From JBBABP01 sp041657585 (lineage in GTDB: Bacteria; Patescibacteriota; Gracilibacteria; Absconditabacterales; Absconditicoccaceae), in assembly GCA_041657585.1 (NCBI GenBank), contig JBBABP010000001.1:1-55903 (forward strand): a stretch of DNA of 55,903 nt. Reading direction: 5' to 3'. The notes beneath the pieces are model-generated. The model searched no databases, was not told the DNA's origin, and worked only from the letters and a program-made list of their open reading frames with translations. The position numbers and the translations under genes were made by a program. Of the stretch, positions 40,969 to 52,253 are shown one piece after another. Within the stretch, counting starts at the first letter, position 1. Each line of letters begins with the position of its first letter.

Positions 40969-43395
40969 ATGCTAAAACATTCCTCTCATCGATCGTTCGA
41001 AAATAGGCTTCAAAATATAATGAAAAAATATTTGATTTTCCAAAATATACAAGTAAATAAAAATTTTTATTTATTATTTTTTTTCTTTGTTTTGTTTTTT
41101 TTGTTATTTATTAGATTATTTTATTTGCAAATTATCAAACACTCTGAATATGATCAAATGTTAAATCAACAGCACACAAGTCAAACGGAATTACAAGCTA
41201 AGAGATGAAATATTTTCGCTGATGATAAGGCTGGAAAGCATATACAATTAACCGATAATATAACAATGTATAATGTTTTTGCTGATCCGAAATTTATTTG
41301 GGACAAAGATGCTTTTATCAAAGTTTTGATTCCTGTTGTTTATAAGCATTTGTGTGAAACATATTGAATGAAAAATGTGACACAAATAGAATGCATACAA
41401 AATGTTGAAAATTTTACAGAAAAACAAATTTTACCAAGCAAACCTCAATTTTTTTATTTTGGAAGTTGAATAATAAGTTCAGGATATTATTTGTTTGATC
41501 GAACTTGATTTTATATCAATCAACAACAAATAATAAGCTGATTCATAAAAAATGTTGCTTATGGTGCTATCAAAGATAGACTAAATCAGATGATTGTCAC
41601 ATGAATTAAACCAAAAAATTATTTATGATTTTTTACTAACACTGATTTTTTGGCTCAGTTAAAAAAACTAAATTTAGACTATGTCGATATCCAATTAAAT
41701 AACTATATTTACATCGTCCCAGACAAAATAAGAAATATAAAAAAAGAAAGTGCTCCATTAAAAAAGATTTTAAATAATTTTTGATATTTGCAAAATTTTG
41801 CAAATTTTGAAAGACTTTTTGAAAAGCAAGAAAATAGATATGTAAAAATTCTTTCTGCCACAAATCCAATAATAGCACAAATGGTCAAAGATATGAAACT
41901 AAAATATTATCAAGTCCGCTCTATAGACAAAATTCCATTGTTAAATGCATTGTGATTGGAATCATACAGCAAAAGATATTATCAATATTGATCTTTTTTA
42001 TCAAATGTTCTGTGATTTGTTGATCAGAATAATAATGCTTTTTATGGTATAGAAAAATTTTTTGATATTTCTTTACGTTGAAAAGATTGAAAAATTATAT
42101 GACGTTCATCTTCTTGGATTGGTCCGGTATGAGCAAATGATTTTCAAATTGAAGATGCCCAAAATTGAAATGATGTATATCTGACAATTGACGTATGAAT
42201 ACAAAAAGAAGTAGAAACTCTTATAAAAAAATATAATGAAATGTTCAAAACTGATTCTATCAGTGTTTTGATTTATGATCCATTTGATTGATCTGTTAAA
42301 GCTTCAGCTAATTATCCTTCTTTTGATCCAAATAATTATAATACTGCATTCCAGTTAACTCCACTCTGACCAGAAAATGCTAATTTAATAGATAATTCAA
42401 GTTATGTAGATGTCCCTGTATATATCAATACTTGATGAGAATATAAACTTGCAAAAACATTTGAAAGAGTAGATACGTCCATTCCAAAATATATTACAAA
42501 AAATATCTATTGACCTCAAGTTTTGGTTGACAAAAATATTTCTATGGCATATGAACCTTGAAGCATTTTCAAAGCATTCACTGTATGAATATGATTAGAT
42601 ACAGATGAAATGAGATTTTATGATCTTTATAATGATCCATGAAAAGTAAAAGTATGACAATTTGAAATTAAAAATGCAGATAAAGCATGTTTATGAGATT
42701 GGAATTTTTTACATGCATTTGTTTATTCATGCAATGTTTGAATGGTTAGGATTGCCCAAAAAATGGGTAAAGATGTTTTTTACAATTATTTGGATAAATT
42801 ATGATTTGGAAAATTAACAAATATAGAATTAGCTGACGAAGATGAATGATTTATCGAATGAGTTACTTCCGTTTCTGATGCAAGATATTTTAACAATGTA
42901 TTTTGACAATGACTTTTGGCTACGCCAATACAAATAGCTGCGTGATATGCTTCTTTGTTAAATTGAGGTTATTATGTTCAACCAACAATAATAAAATGAA
43001 CATTCAACAGTAAAACAAATATTTATTATCCAAACAACAAAAAAATTATAAAACAAATATTTAGACCTGAAACAAGCGATGCAGTAAAAGAATGATTATT
43101 CAATGTTTTAGACCAAAATGCAGAATTGAAACTTTGAAAAGTTCCATGATATAGATTATGATGAAAAAGTTGAACTTCACAAATATCTTATAAATGAAAA
43201 TATCAAAATTGAATCTGATGGACAAATGGTTCGTTTGTTTGAATTGTGACTACAGATGATCCAAAATATGTTGTTGTTATCCAATTGCGTCGTCCAAGAT
43301 CAAACCTTCGATGATGATTGACTGCGTGAAAAATATTCTGAGATATAGCAAAATTTTTATTAAATTATTCTATGATAGAAAAACCTATTAAATAA
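40969..43395 (+). CDS. Penicillin-binding protein 2 / FtsI-type peptidoglycan transpeptidase
   Basis: An 808-residue class B PBP. A short cytoplasmic part, one membrane helix (residues ~35-55) and a long pedestal domain precede the transpeptidase domain. Catalytic motifs are SIFK (Ser532, in EPGSIFKAF), SCN (Ser587) and KSGT (Lys733). It cross-links peptidoglycan stem peptides outside the membrane, during division or elongation. The pedestal is longer and less conserved than in PBP2 or FtsI, so the two cannot be told apart here. The glycines of PGS and KSGT are TGA. A possible operator-promoter precedes it. Confidence 0.95.
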
Positions 43396-43512
43396 AATAA
43401 TGTTGAAAAGGAAAACTAGAAAAGTAAGAATTAAGCAGAAAGCAGAAAGTAGAAAACTTTTAGCTTGTAGCTTTAAGCTTGTAGCTAATTTTATATTTTA
43501 AAATTATAAATA
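43396..43512. repeat. Intergenic word repeats between the PBP and ybaB genes
   Basis: GCAGAAAGCAGAAAGTAGAA words are followed by TAGCTTGTAGCTTTAAGCTTGTAGC, a word used twice. No gene is visible. Confidence 0.6.
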
Positions 43513-43878
43513 ATGTTTGGAAAAATTTGAGAACTAAAAAAAATGTATGACAAGTACAAAACTTTACAAAAGGCTTTACAAAATTTGATAATTAGAGGTA
43601 AAGAATGAAAATTTATGAATGGAAATTGAGAAGAACAAGATGCGATAATAGTTGATATTAGCTGAGAAATGAAATTAAAAGATTTGAAAATAAATGATCC
43701 AAGTCTACTTGATCCAAATAAAAAAGAAGATTTGGAAAAAATTATAGTAACTTGTTTCCAAAAAGCTCAAACTAAAGCGCAAGAAATTGCTGCAGAAAAA
43801 ACAAAAGAAATTTTGTGATTTGATCCTTCAGATATGGCAAATATGATGGGCTGAGGTTGAATGCCGGGATTAAATTAA
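43513..43878 (+). CDS. ybaB: YbaB/EbfC-family nucleoid-associated protein
   Basis: A 121-residue homodimeric DNA-binding protein. The family pattern is present: a short MFGKIGELKKMYDKYKTLQK start, a helix, the central strands, then DLEKIIVTCFQKAQTKAQEI and the Gly/Met-rich tail MANMMGGGGMPGL. Length is normal for YbaB. It compacts DNA and influences expression; in many bacteria it is next to recR or dnaX, which are not here. Seven glycines are TGA. It precedes metG by 68 bases. Confidence 0.93.
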
Positions 43879-43946
43879 AAAACTAAAAAATTAAAAGATT
43901 GAAAAACTAAAAACTATAATCAGATTTTTATATAATAAATTTTTGG

Positions 43947-45512
43947 ATGAAGAAATTTTTGGTAACGACACCTATTTATTATCCAAATTGATATCCACAT
44001 ATTTGACACGCTTATGCAAGTTTCATCGCTGATTTTTATGCAAGATATAAAAGATTATTATGATACGATGTGAAATTTTCTACGTGAAATGATGAAAATA
44101 GTCAGAAAATAGTCCAACAAGCAGAGTTAGAAAAAAAAGACGTGATGCAATATCTTGATGAGATGTGAAATAAACGAGAACAAGTTTGGTCAGATTTACA
44201 AATAAGTTATACTGATTTTATTAGGACGACACAAACTGACCACAAAATACTTGTACAAAAAATGTTGCAAAAGTCTTTTGATAAATGAGATATTTATGAA
44301 TGAGAATATAAATGATATTATTGTGTGTGATGTGAGTGATTTAAAACTGAAAAAGATCTGATTGAAAAAAATGGTGAAATGGTTTGTCCTGATCACTTAA
44401 AAAAGCCAGATTTAATTACTGAAAAAAATCGATTCTTTAAACTAAAAAATTATTCAGAAAAATTAAAAACTTTATATGAAACAAATCCGAACTTTGTTGT
44501 CCCAGGTTATAGATTCAATGAAATAAAATCATTTGTAAATTGATGATTGGAAGATTTTTCTGTTTCTAGAGAAACAAATAAATTTTGAATTCCTTTGCCT
44601 TTCGATCCAAAACAAGTTAGTTATGTCCGATATGATGCGTTATTTAATTATGTGACCGTATGAGAAAAAGATTGATTTTGGAATAATGAAACAGAAATCG
44701 TTCATATCTTATGAAAAGATATAGGCAGATTCCATGCTGTTTTTTGGCCTGCAATGTTGATGAGCGTTGAAATTAAGTTGCCAGATACTGAATATGTGAC
44801 ATGACGGTTTACTGTTGACTGACAAAAAATGAGTAAATCATTATGAAATGTTATTGACCCAGTAGAAATGGTAAATAAATATGATAGAGATGCTGTGATT
44901 TTTAATCTTTTGTATGATGTGCCAATTTGATCAGATTGAGATTTTTCAGAAAATAGGCTTTCAAATATTTACGATAGTATGTTAATTTGATGACGAGGGA
45001 ATCTTGTAAATAGAGTTGTGAGTTTATGTGCAAAATATGAAATTAAAGAAGGGAAATATAATGACGAAGCATTTAATCGTCTTGATTTTGATTCGAAAAT
45101 TTTTCAAGAATGATTTGATGTGACTAAACTTGAAAAAATATTGTCAGAATGAAATATTCAATGATATCTTCAAGATCGATATAGATTAGTTCAAAAAGCC
45201 AATGAATTTATAACGACTGCCGAACCTTGGAAAAAACGAAAAGATGAAAATAAAAAATCTGAAGCAATTTCAGATTTACAATTTCTTTTATATTTAATTA
45301 AACAATTGGCGCTTTTGAGCTGTCCTATTTTGGTAAATTGATTTAAAAAAATTCAAGAAATTTTTGGAAATGATGAAATGAATAAAATTGATTCAAGTAA
45401 AAATATGACTGATCCAGATTTGTTTAAAAAAGTTTTTGATATAAAAGAATTTAAAGTTAATCTAAACCCACAAATTATTTATGTTAAAAAAGAAGTTGGA
45501 ACTAACAACTAA
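43947..45512 (+). CDS. metG: Methionyl-tRNA synthetase
   Basis: A 521-residue class I synthetase. TPIYYPNGYPHIGHAY holds the HIGH motif at residues 20-23, the zinc-knuckle region has CVGCEGF then CPDH, and KMSKS lies at residues 294-298 in GQKMSKSLGN. The anticodon-binding helices follow with NRVVSLCAKY, and the C-terminal tRNA-binding domain of the dimeric form is missing. It charges initiator and elongator tRNA-Met. The first two glycines of the HIGH region are TGA. It lies behind ybaB and ahead of a separately promoted small gene. Confidence 0.96.
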
Positions 45513-45535
45513 CATCTAACATCTAAAAATTAAGC

Positions 45536-45563
45536 TTGACTTTCTTTGTCTAATAAATATAAA
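45536..45563 (+). promoter_or_regulatory. Promoter of the small gene at 45608
   Basis: TTGACT (45536-45541), a 16-base spacer and TATAAA (45558-45563), 44 bases before the start codon. This gives the gene its own transcript after metG. Confidence 0.6.
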
Positions 45564-45607
45564 ATAATTGATTTAATAAAATTAATAATATAAAAAGTAA
45601 TAAATAT

Positions 45608-45907
45608 ATGCCGAACATTAAAATTTATGGAGTTGTAAAAAGTCCAGCGACAGAAGAACAACTAAAAGACTTTGAAAGTCTTTCTACTAAAATTAAGGAA
45701 ATTTTCAAAAATGAATCATACGCCGAAGATATTGTCGTGACTAAAGTTGTATCAGAGGTAATTGATTTAAACAATAAAGAACAACCATACATTCAACTTG
45801 AGTTGAATTGTATGCGAGACTTAAAAAAAAAATTAGAAAAACTTAAAGCATTGGGTATGGATATCCAGGTGCTAAAGTTATATGACTTTGTGCCAAAAAA
45901 TCAATAA
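45608..45907 (+). CDS. Small tautomerase-like protein
   Basis: A 99-residue protein starting MPNIKIYGVV. Pro at position 2 after Met, a short strand, a helix (QLKDFESLSTKIKEIF) and the strand IVVTKVVSEVIDLN recall the fold and start of 4-oxalocrotonate tautomerase-like and MIF-like enzymes, which use the N-terminal proline. Several family features are weak, so the assignment is tentative. It has no TGA codon, its own promoter and its own terminator, which suggests an independently regulated small gene. Confidence 0.6.
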   Translation: MPNIKIYGVVKSPATEEQLKDFESLSTKIKEIFKNESYAEDIVVTKVVSEVIDLNNKEQPYIQLELNCMRDLKKKLEKLKALGMDIQVLKLYDFVPKNQ

Positions 45908-45918
45908 TGTAAAATTAT

Positions 45919-45953
45919 CAGAGCTCCCTGTATATTACACAGCTCTTTTTTTG
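45919..45953 (+). terminator. Intrinsic terminator of the small tautomerase-like gene
   Basis: AGAGCT (45920-45925) pairs with AGCTCT (45941-45946), followed by seven T residues. Confidence 0.8.
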
Positions 45954-46217
45954 TATGGTTTTTTTGCGTTGTTTTTTATAAAATCATTTGACTCTTTTAT
46001 AATCAATGCATAAAAACATTTAATTTAAAAGATCAGAAGTGGCATACTGAAGATAAATATAAAAAATATAAAAAATATTAAAAATGAATAATGAACAATG
46101 AATCAAATCAGCACTGCAATATTTTGAATTAAAAAAAAGTGGATGAATTAATTCCACTTTCACAAAAAAATAAATATATTTTTACTCGTCACTATTAACT
46201 AGTTACTCGTAACTAAT
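45954..46217. other. Gene-free spacer with a terminator
   Basis: No ORF or known RNA is seen in this ~260-base spacer. Its right half holds the minus-strand terminator at 46131 and CTCGTCACTATTAACTAGTTACTCGTAACTA-type words near 46185-46215. Confidence 0.5.
46129..46162 (-). terminator. Intrinsic terminator of the 46218-46781 gene
   Basis: AAAGTGGA (46136-46143) pairs with TCCACTTT (46153-46160); the minus strand then has eight T residues. Confidence 0.75.
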
Positions 46218-46781
46218 TTATAATTTTCACATTAAATCAGTTAATTTTGATTCTTGTTCTTTTTTTGATTTTTGAGTTAACTCTTCTTTATCTATAGTTG
46301 AAAGTACAGCTTGCCATCTTTTGAGTCTCATTTCTCTTTCTTGTTCGATTGCATTTTTTTCATTTTCATCTTCTCATTTCAAGGCGTGCAAATTCATCTG
46401 CTCTTCAACATAAATTTCATACAATCTTAAGATTTGAAATGATCGTAATTCAGAAACGGTTTTTACTACACTTTGATCTCAACTTTTAACTGCAATATAA
46501 AGTTCTTTTGCTTCTTTTCATTCTTCTTTTTTTAGTTCGTAATCACTACTAAAAGATCCAATAACTAATTTTTGTAACAAATCCCAATCAAAATCAGATT
46601 TTAATTCTTCTGGCAATAAATATTCTAAGGTTTCAAATTTTGAAAGATATTCTTCATACCAAACTTGGTCTTTAATTTCGCCACTTATAGGTCAAAATAA
46701 TTTTTCATATTTTTCAACGATTTGTTTTTTCTCTGGTTTCTCTCTTAACTCCTCTATAAACGCCTGAAAATCGAACAGCAT
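46218..46781 (-). CDS. Acidic helical hypothetical protein
   Basis: A 187-residue soluble protein, rich in Glu and Lys, with predicted helices almost throughout (ELREKPEKKQIVEKYEKL, then ERMRLKRW-type segments). No signal peptide or membrane segment. An MLFDFQAFIEEL start and repeated charged heptads suggest a coiled coil or an all-helical adaptor. Four in-frame TGA codons lie in turns, as expected for glycine. I do not recognise the family. It lies 92 bases downstream of the amidase-SpoIID gene and could be co-transcribed with it. Confidence 0.7.
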
Positions 46782-46873
46782 TTTTTTTTGTAATATAATA
46801 AAAATTGTTTAGAAATTTATTTTATTATCAATAATATATATAAAAACAAATACATTTCAAGAAGAAAAAATGA

Positions 46874-49204
46874 CTATTTTATTTCTATTCAAGGATAATA
46901 ATATTCCAAAATCATTTTATAATCCCATCACTGCCCTGCTAAAAATTCAGCTCATCTACCACTCAATCAAACTCAATGTCATTGAAAATCAAGACATTTT
47001 GCAAAGTCCATTCTTGATTGTAAATAAGGCGTATCTGTTCGTCATCGTTTGTCTTTTGCTGATCGAGTAAATCCTGCCGAACAACTAAAATAAGGTAAAA
47101 TCGGAACATATCAATCATAAAGAACAATCTGATTTTTAATTTCATTTAAAACTAAAGGAACTTTTTTTAATGTTTTTTCAAGTCAGGCTCAAACATATTT
47201 TTGAAACATATCAGGATTATCTATCGCTCTATAATAAGATCAATCTAAAATTGATGGATGTTTGTTCTCTGAATTCATATAAAATAATGCATAAGTTTTA
47301 GCAAGTAATAAAGTAATTTTTTGTTTCACTGAATTTTCCGTATCGTTTGTTTCGGCTATTCATTTCATATAATCATCAAAATTTAATTCGTTGATAACTA
47401 CAAATTGGTTTTGAAATTTAGATGTTTTGAGATTTTTGATTTGATCTTTTTTGAAAATAATTGATCAATGAAAAGTATTTCGAGGAATTTTGGAATAAGA
47501 TTTTCTATCATAATTTTCAAATTTAATAAGTCATCATTTCGCAGAAGAAATAGTCAAAACATCTGGAGAAATTATATCTTCTCACAAAGTCAAATACAAA
47601 AATCCATCATGAGATTCAACGGTAAATTTTTCTTTTTCAAAAATATTTTTTCAATCGTAGGAAATATTACATCATCATTCACAAGACATTTCTCGTGTAT
47701 CAAAATTCATACTTAATTCATAAAGTAAAACTTTAATTTTTCATGCCAAATATTGTTTAGCTTCTTGTAAAGTAATTTTGTGAGTAATTTTTGAAACATT
47801 TCAAGTGACAAAATTTATTCATTGTTTGGTCATATAATTTTTTTTGATTGAATTTACAATTACATCAAGATCATTTTGTCGAAGCAAAGAAAACGATATT
47901 TTTTTATCTCACTTGGAAGTAGTTATTATAATTGTTTTCATTCAACTTGCTTGTCATTTTTTTTCTACATTTATTTTTAATTTTCATTTTTCCAAAGAAC
48001 AAGATGTAATTAAAATAGTTGAATCAATTGACCTACAAGATTTGACGTTGCTTAAATTTATTTTTGAAACATCTAAATAAAAAATCTGACTTTTTTCAGT
48101 ATTCGTATAATAAAATCATGAGATCGTAATTCCAAGATCAGCTTTTGGTGGTATATATTTTGTATTGTAAGAAACTAAATTATAATTAGCTAAATTTTTT
48201 GTCACTTGATCTCTGATGGCTTGTAATTTGTTGTAAAGATTTGTGCCAGGACAAGAAGTTACTCAGGCATCTTTGTGTCAGGCAATAGAATAATTGGTTT
48301 CAGTTGATAAATAAGGTGCATCTTTGGAAACCTTGAAATATGCTTTTTTTGTATTTGGGTCAATTTTATATTTTTTTGCCAAAGCTGTAATTAAATTTAT
48401 TAATGCTTGCATTTGAGCGTCAGTCGGTTTTTGAATATTAAAATTTCCCATCAAAGAAATTCCCAAACTTGGTGTGTTGTTCCAAGCATCGTGAGCACCA
48501 ACAACTCATTCTCATCCAGCTCTTCATTCATAAATATTCCCAAATGGATCAATAATAAAATTATAACCAATATCTCATCGTCATTTATTTATAGTATGAT
48601 ATTTATAAATATATTTCAATGTGCTAATTGCAACTTGCGCTCATCAAGTCAAAATATTTGAGTAATCCCCTGCCGTGTGATGAATTATTATTTTAGTTTT
48701 TTTTGTGTGAATGCTTTCAGGCCATTTTAGATAATTGCCATTGTATTCGTCATTTACTTGATCTACAGTTTGTTCGCTTGGATAATTATAAACTAAATAA
48801 TCTGTCGCCATGCTTGCTTGATATTCAGATCTTTTTTGATCAAAAAATCAATTTAAATCTGATTCATAAAGTGTTTGTAATTCAGCTTCTTTTTGTGCTT
48901 TTAATTGAATGTCTCTTTGTTTTTTTGATGAACTAGCAAATCTCAAACTTTCATCTGCTCATCGTTGTTGACGAGTAATTAAATTTATTCAAGGCAAATT
49001 CCAATCAGATGCAAAAGTATTTGATAAAAAAAATCAAAAAAAACAAATCAATCAGAAAAGTATACCGAATCGCCTTTGAAAACCGCGATTACTTAACTTT
49101 GTTTGTGCTCAAAGTTTTTTAAGCTCTCGGCATAACTCAATCATCCAAAAAAACTTCGTTTCACTGGTTTTTTTGGCGGTTGAGTATAATATCTTTTTGT
49201 TCAT
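46874..49204 (-). CDS. Amidase (PGRP-type) fused to a SpoIID-like lytic transglycosylase
   Basis: A single 776-residue frame. After a cytoplasmic start and one membrane helix (residues ~50-65) comes a coiled linker. Next is an Amidase_2/PGRP domain with zinc ligands in IIHHTAG (His175/176), GAHDAW (His238) and CPG (Cys318). A mixed-beta region follows, then a SpoIID domain: FDDYMKGIAETND with the probable catalytic Glu618, and the closing GHGVGLSGRGAEFLAGQG then YYYPGI. The amidase cuts stem peptides from glycan and SpoIID cleaves the denuded strands, so one chain could do both steps. Frame continuity across the whole gene was checked codon by codon. Confidence 0.88.
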
Positions 49205-49313
49205 ATTTGTGCTATAAAGTTATGTTTATAAAATATTGTAAAAAAATTTCGTAATTGGATACTAAACAATATTTTTTTTATTTCAACGAGAAAAGAAAGA
49301 AAAGTTTTGACTT
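49205..49313. other. Spacer left of the inverted repeat
   Basis: A divergent spacer before the pilin operon, which presumably carries the promoter of the amidase-SpoIID gene. No clear motif is seen. Confidence 0.4.
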
Positions 49314-49411
49314 GTCATTGCGAGCCTGCCTGCGGTAGGCAGGGAGCTTTTTTTGCGACGAAGCAATCTTGTTTATAACGTATAAGATTGCTTCGCTTTG
49401 CTCGCAATGAC
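49314..49411. repeat. Imperfect inverted repeat element, copy 2 of 2
   Basis: The ends are GTCATTGCGAG and CTCGCAATGAC, the inner arms are AAGCAATCTTGTT and AAGATTGCTT, and a CCTGCCTGC-GGTAGGCAGG palindrome sits inside the left arm. It matches the element at 5526-5641 in plan and ends. Confidence 0.82.
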
Positions 49412-49486
49412 TAATGTTTATTTTCGTTGCATTAAATATTTTTTTATTTATAAAGAAATTGGATAATTTATATCGTCATTATTTTT

Positions 49487-50134
49487 ATGAAAATTTTTAT
49501 GAAAAAAAGAAACTGATTTACATTTATAGAAATATTAGTAACGATAGCTGTTTTTTCTATTGGAGTTTTGGCCGTGCTGAATTTAATTGTAAATAATTTG
49601 GGTACCGTAGATAAATCAGAAACTAAAATAAAAGCTACCTTGCTTGCCAAAGAATGAATTGAAATTATTTATAATATGAGAGACTCAAATATACAAAAAT
49701 GACTTGATCGAAATTGCGTTATAATTTCATGAATAGATAATAATGGCAAAACTTCAGAACCAAATTTGTGTGATTGATATTTTGGTTCTTGAATTAGTAA
49801 TAACAAAATTTTGCAAGTTTCTTTTGATCCAAAATGATATATCCAAACTAAACGATGAGATAATTCAGATTTTAATAATAATTTTTCTGGGAATAGATTA
49901 TATTTTTTTACTTGAATTATAAATTGATCAAATATTTTTCGATATGGAAATGAGAATAATTTGTTTTCGTGAGAACAAACTTTTTTTGCAAGATATATTT
50001 TGTTCACTTGAATTAACGAAGATAAAAATATTTTGCCTGTGAATAAAATATTGAAACTTGAATCTCACGTGCTGCTTAAAAAATGATCTTATACTTGAGA
50101 AATTGTTTTGGAAAGTTTTATATGAAATCATTAA
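49487..50134 (+). CDS. Type IV minor prepilin 1
   Basis: A 215-residue prepilin. The leader is KKRN, the cleavage site G-FTFIE and the helix ILVTIAVFSIGVLAVLNLIV, then a globular domain with Cys residues and NGSNIF/GNENN turns. The glycine at the cleavage site is TGA. Two ATGs are possible: 49487 (leader MKIFMKKRNG) or 49499 (MKKRNG). It overlaps the next prepilin gene by 13 bases, a sign of tight translational coupling. Part of a three-gene minor-pilin operon like those that prime type IV pilus or type II pseudopilus assembly. Confidence 0.88.
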
Positions 50135-50757
50135 GCTGAATGAAAAAAAAATTCTGATTCACTCTTATAGAACTTTTGATTTCAATGGTTATCATTGGCA
50201 TTCTTTTTGTTGTAATATTAAAAACATATAGTTTTATTTCACAGATAGCTTTTCGCATTGAACAAGAAAAAAATGTAAATCAAGAATTGCTTTGACTTTC
50301 ACAAACGATACAAAATTTTGCTGATAGAAACACAATCGATTATGATAAATATGAATCAAAAGAAATATTTAATAATTCGTGAATAGTGAAAATTCTTTAT
50401 CTTTCGTGAGAAGATTGAAATATAAAATTATTTTCTAGTTGAGATTGTATAAATGTGAATGAAAAACCTATATTTTTAAAAGGCAAAAAATGCTGAATTT
50501 TTATCCAGCAAGATTGAAAAACATTTGAGTTAACTGACTGAAATAAAGTTTATATGACGCAAACTTTGTTTAAAATTATTCCTTTCGCATCTAACGATAA
50601 TTATTTAAATGATGAATGAAATAAACTTTGTGAGGAATGAAATTATCGAAAGTGTATAAACAAGCCTTGATTTTGGATAATTACTCAAGCGTACAATATA
50701 AATTATTGAAATATTCGAGCGACAAAAATTAATATTCCGTTCGCTCAATTCTTTTAA
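50122..50757 (+). CDS. Type IV minor prepilin 2
   Basis: A 211-residue prepilin. The leader ends KKKFG-FTLIELLIS, a canonical prepilin-peptidase site with Glu5 and a hydrophobic stalk. The globular part has paired cysteines (GDCINVNE, KKCGIF and KLCEEGNYRKC). The start at 50122 overlaps the end of the previous gene; a second ATG at 50140 gives a six-residue shorter leader. Frame shift from prepilin 1 and the overlap argue for coupled translation. Confidence 0.88.
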
Positions 50758-50770
50758 CCTAAATAAATTA

Positions 50771-51664
50771 ATGAGGAACCCAAAAGGAAATATAAGCATA
50801 CTTGTAATATTTATTTTGTTGGCTGCGTGATTGATTTGAACGCTAACAATGATTTTCGTAAAACAAATTATGAATTCATACGACTCCACTCTATCTTATT
50901 ACAAATCATATTATCTTGCTAAAGCCTGAAGTGAATTGGCGTTGAGTGAAATTACAAATCGCTGAATAGGATTTGAAAATGTAGTTTCGGCTTGAGATAA
51001 AATTTTGCTTCAGAATTTTTTTTGTAAATGATGATGTAAGTTCGCCATGAGCATATCTGGGACTTCGCAGTATTTATCGAAAAATTTTATAGATGATGCT
51101 GATTGTCAAAATCCTTTTGTTTTGAATACTTGAAGTGCATTAATTTTGCCGTTATTCAAAGAAGTGCCAGAAAAAAATAATTACGATATTTTTACAAGTC
51201 CGATTAAATATCAAAATATGAGTGATGTTTTGTCAAATATTATTTTTACTTGAATAAATATTGCAAACCCGAACGTTTCAATCTGAATTTTGATTGTTGC
51301 TTGAGACAAAGAAATATACACAAACTGAATATTTATCCAAACTTGAATATTAAATAATAATTTAATCTGAAAATTTAAATCAGATTTTGAAAATTATTCT
51401 AGTAATGATACGAAAATAAATAGTAGATATACCAATGACGATTATATAAACGAAGATTGATTGAAAAATTATTTATTGATTTCTAACTTGGATAACGCCA
51501 ATCCAATTTCATTTTGCATCAACGTAAAAAATTGAGAAAAAATAGCTACAGAAAAATTTTGGGTTAAAAGTATTTGAAAATATTCCAAAACAAATATCTG
51601 ATTAGAAGTTGAATATAAACAACCAATCCCAGATTTTCTCGCTAACAGTTATTTGAATTTTTAA
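50771..51664 (+). CDS. PilX/GspK-like minor pilin-associated membrane protein
   Basis: A 297-residue protein. The N-terminal pattern RNPKGNISILVIFILLAAG is a basic leader and stalk helix, followed by the YYKSYYLAKAGSELAL motif typical of PilX/GspK-type minor pilins. The rest is an Asn/Ser-rich globular domain. Instead of the usual G-FxxxE it has KGNISILV, as in PilX-type proteins. It lies 13 bases downstream of prepilin 2, as last gene of the operon, and converges with the hotdog-like gene. Confidence 0.8.
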
Positions 51665-51669
51665 AAGGG

Positions 51670-52224
51670 TTAGTTAATATATTTTTCTTGCAATATACAT
51701 TCTACTACTCCATCCATAAAACAATCTTTATCTTTTATAAATTTTGTGTTTATGCTGTACATGTTTCATTTTTTGATAATTGTTTCTATTTCTAATATAA
51801 GATATGCATTTTCTCATGGCTTTAAAAATTTTCTAAAAGTTCTTTCATCATGACGATATAGTGAATGTTTTCTTAGATGAAGAAATTTTTCATAAGAAAT
51901 AGGCGATTGTATTCATTGTTGTCTTATACTTAATCATATACCACAATAAAGTGATTGATTAATTGCGGCTTGCATTTGTACAACAGAAACATGATCAATG
52001 GCGGCAATGTCAATGACTCATTCAAATTTTGGAAACTTAAAAGTGATTTTAAATTTATTTTTGTCTAAAATTTCTACGCTTTTGGCATATATTATATCTG
52101 TTTTATACAAAGATCATAAAATTTCCCAAACATCAGGCGTTATTTCAATTAATGCTCATATGTTATTAGGAATTTTTTTAAAATTTTCTTTTAACTCATC
52201 ATATTTTTTTTCTAATGAATCCAT
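51670..52224 (-). CDS. Hypothetical protein, possibly FcoT-like hotdog thioesterase
   Basis: A 184-residue soluble protein. The segment DHVSVVQMQAAINQSLY is a long helix preceded by a GVIDIA strand and followed by beta strands ending in VVECILQEKYIN. Length and helix-in-sheet order recall FcoT-like acyl-CoA thioesterases of the hotdog fold, but motif matches are faint and I would not rely on it. It is convergent with the pilin operon (5 bases between stops) and upstream of nothing obvious. Confidence 0.5.
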
Positions 52225-52253
52225 AATATAATTTTTTATAAATTAAAAGGGAG

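Noticed and set aside
46870..47145. Short ORFs on both strands (66 aa plus-strand, 60 aa minus-strand)
   Set aside because: They overlap the SpoIID end of the amidase-SpoIID gene, which is in another minus frame and carries the family motifs; the short frames use codons atypical of the genome.
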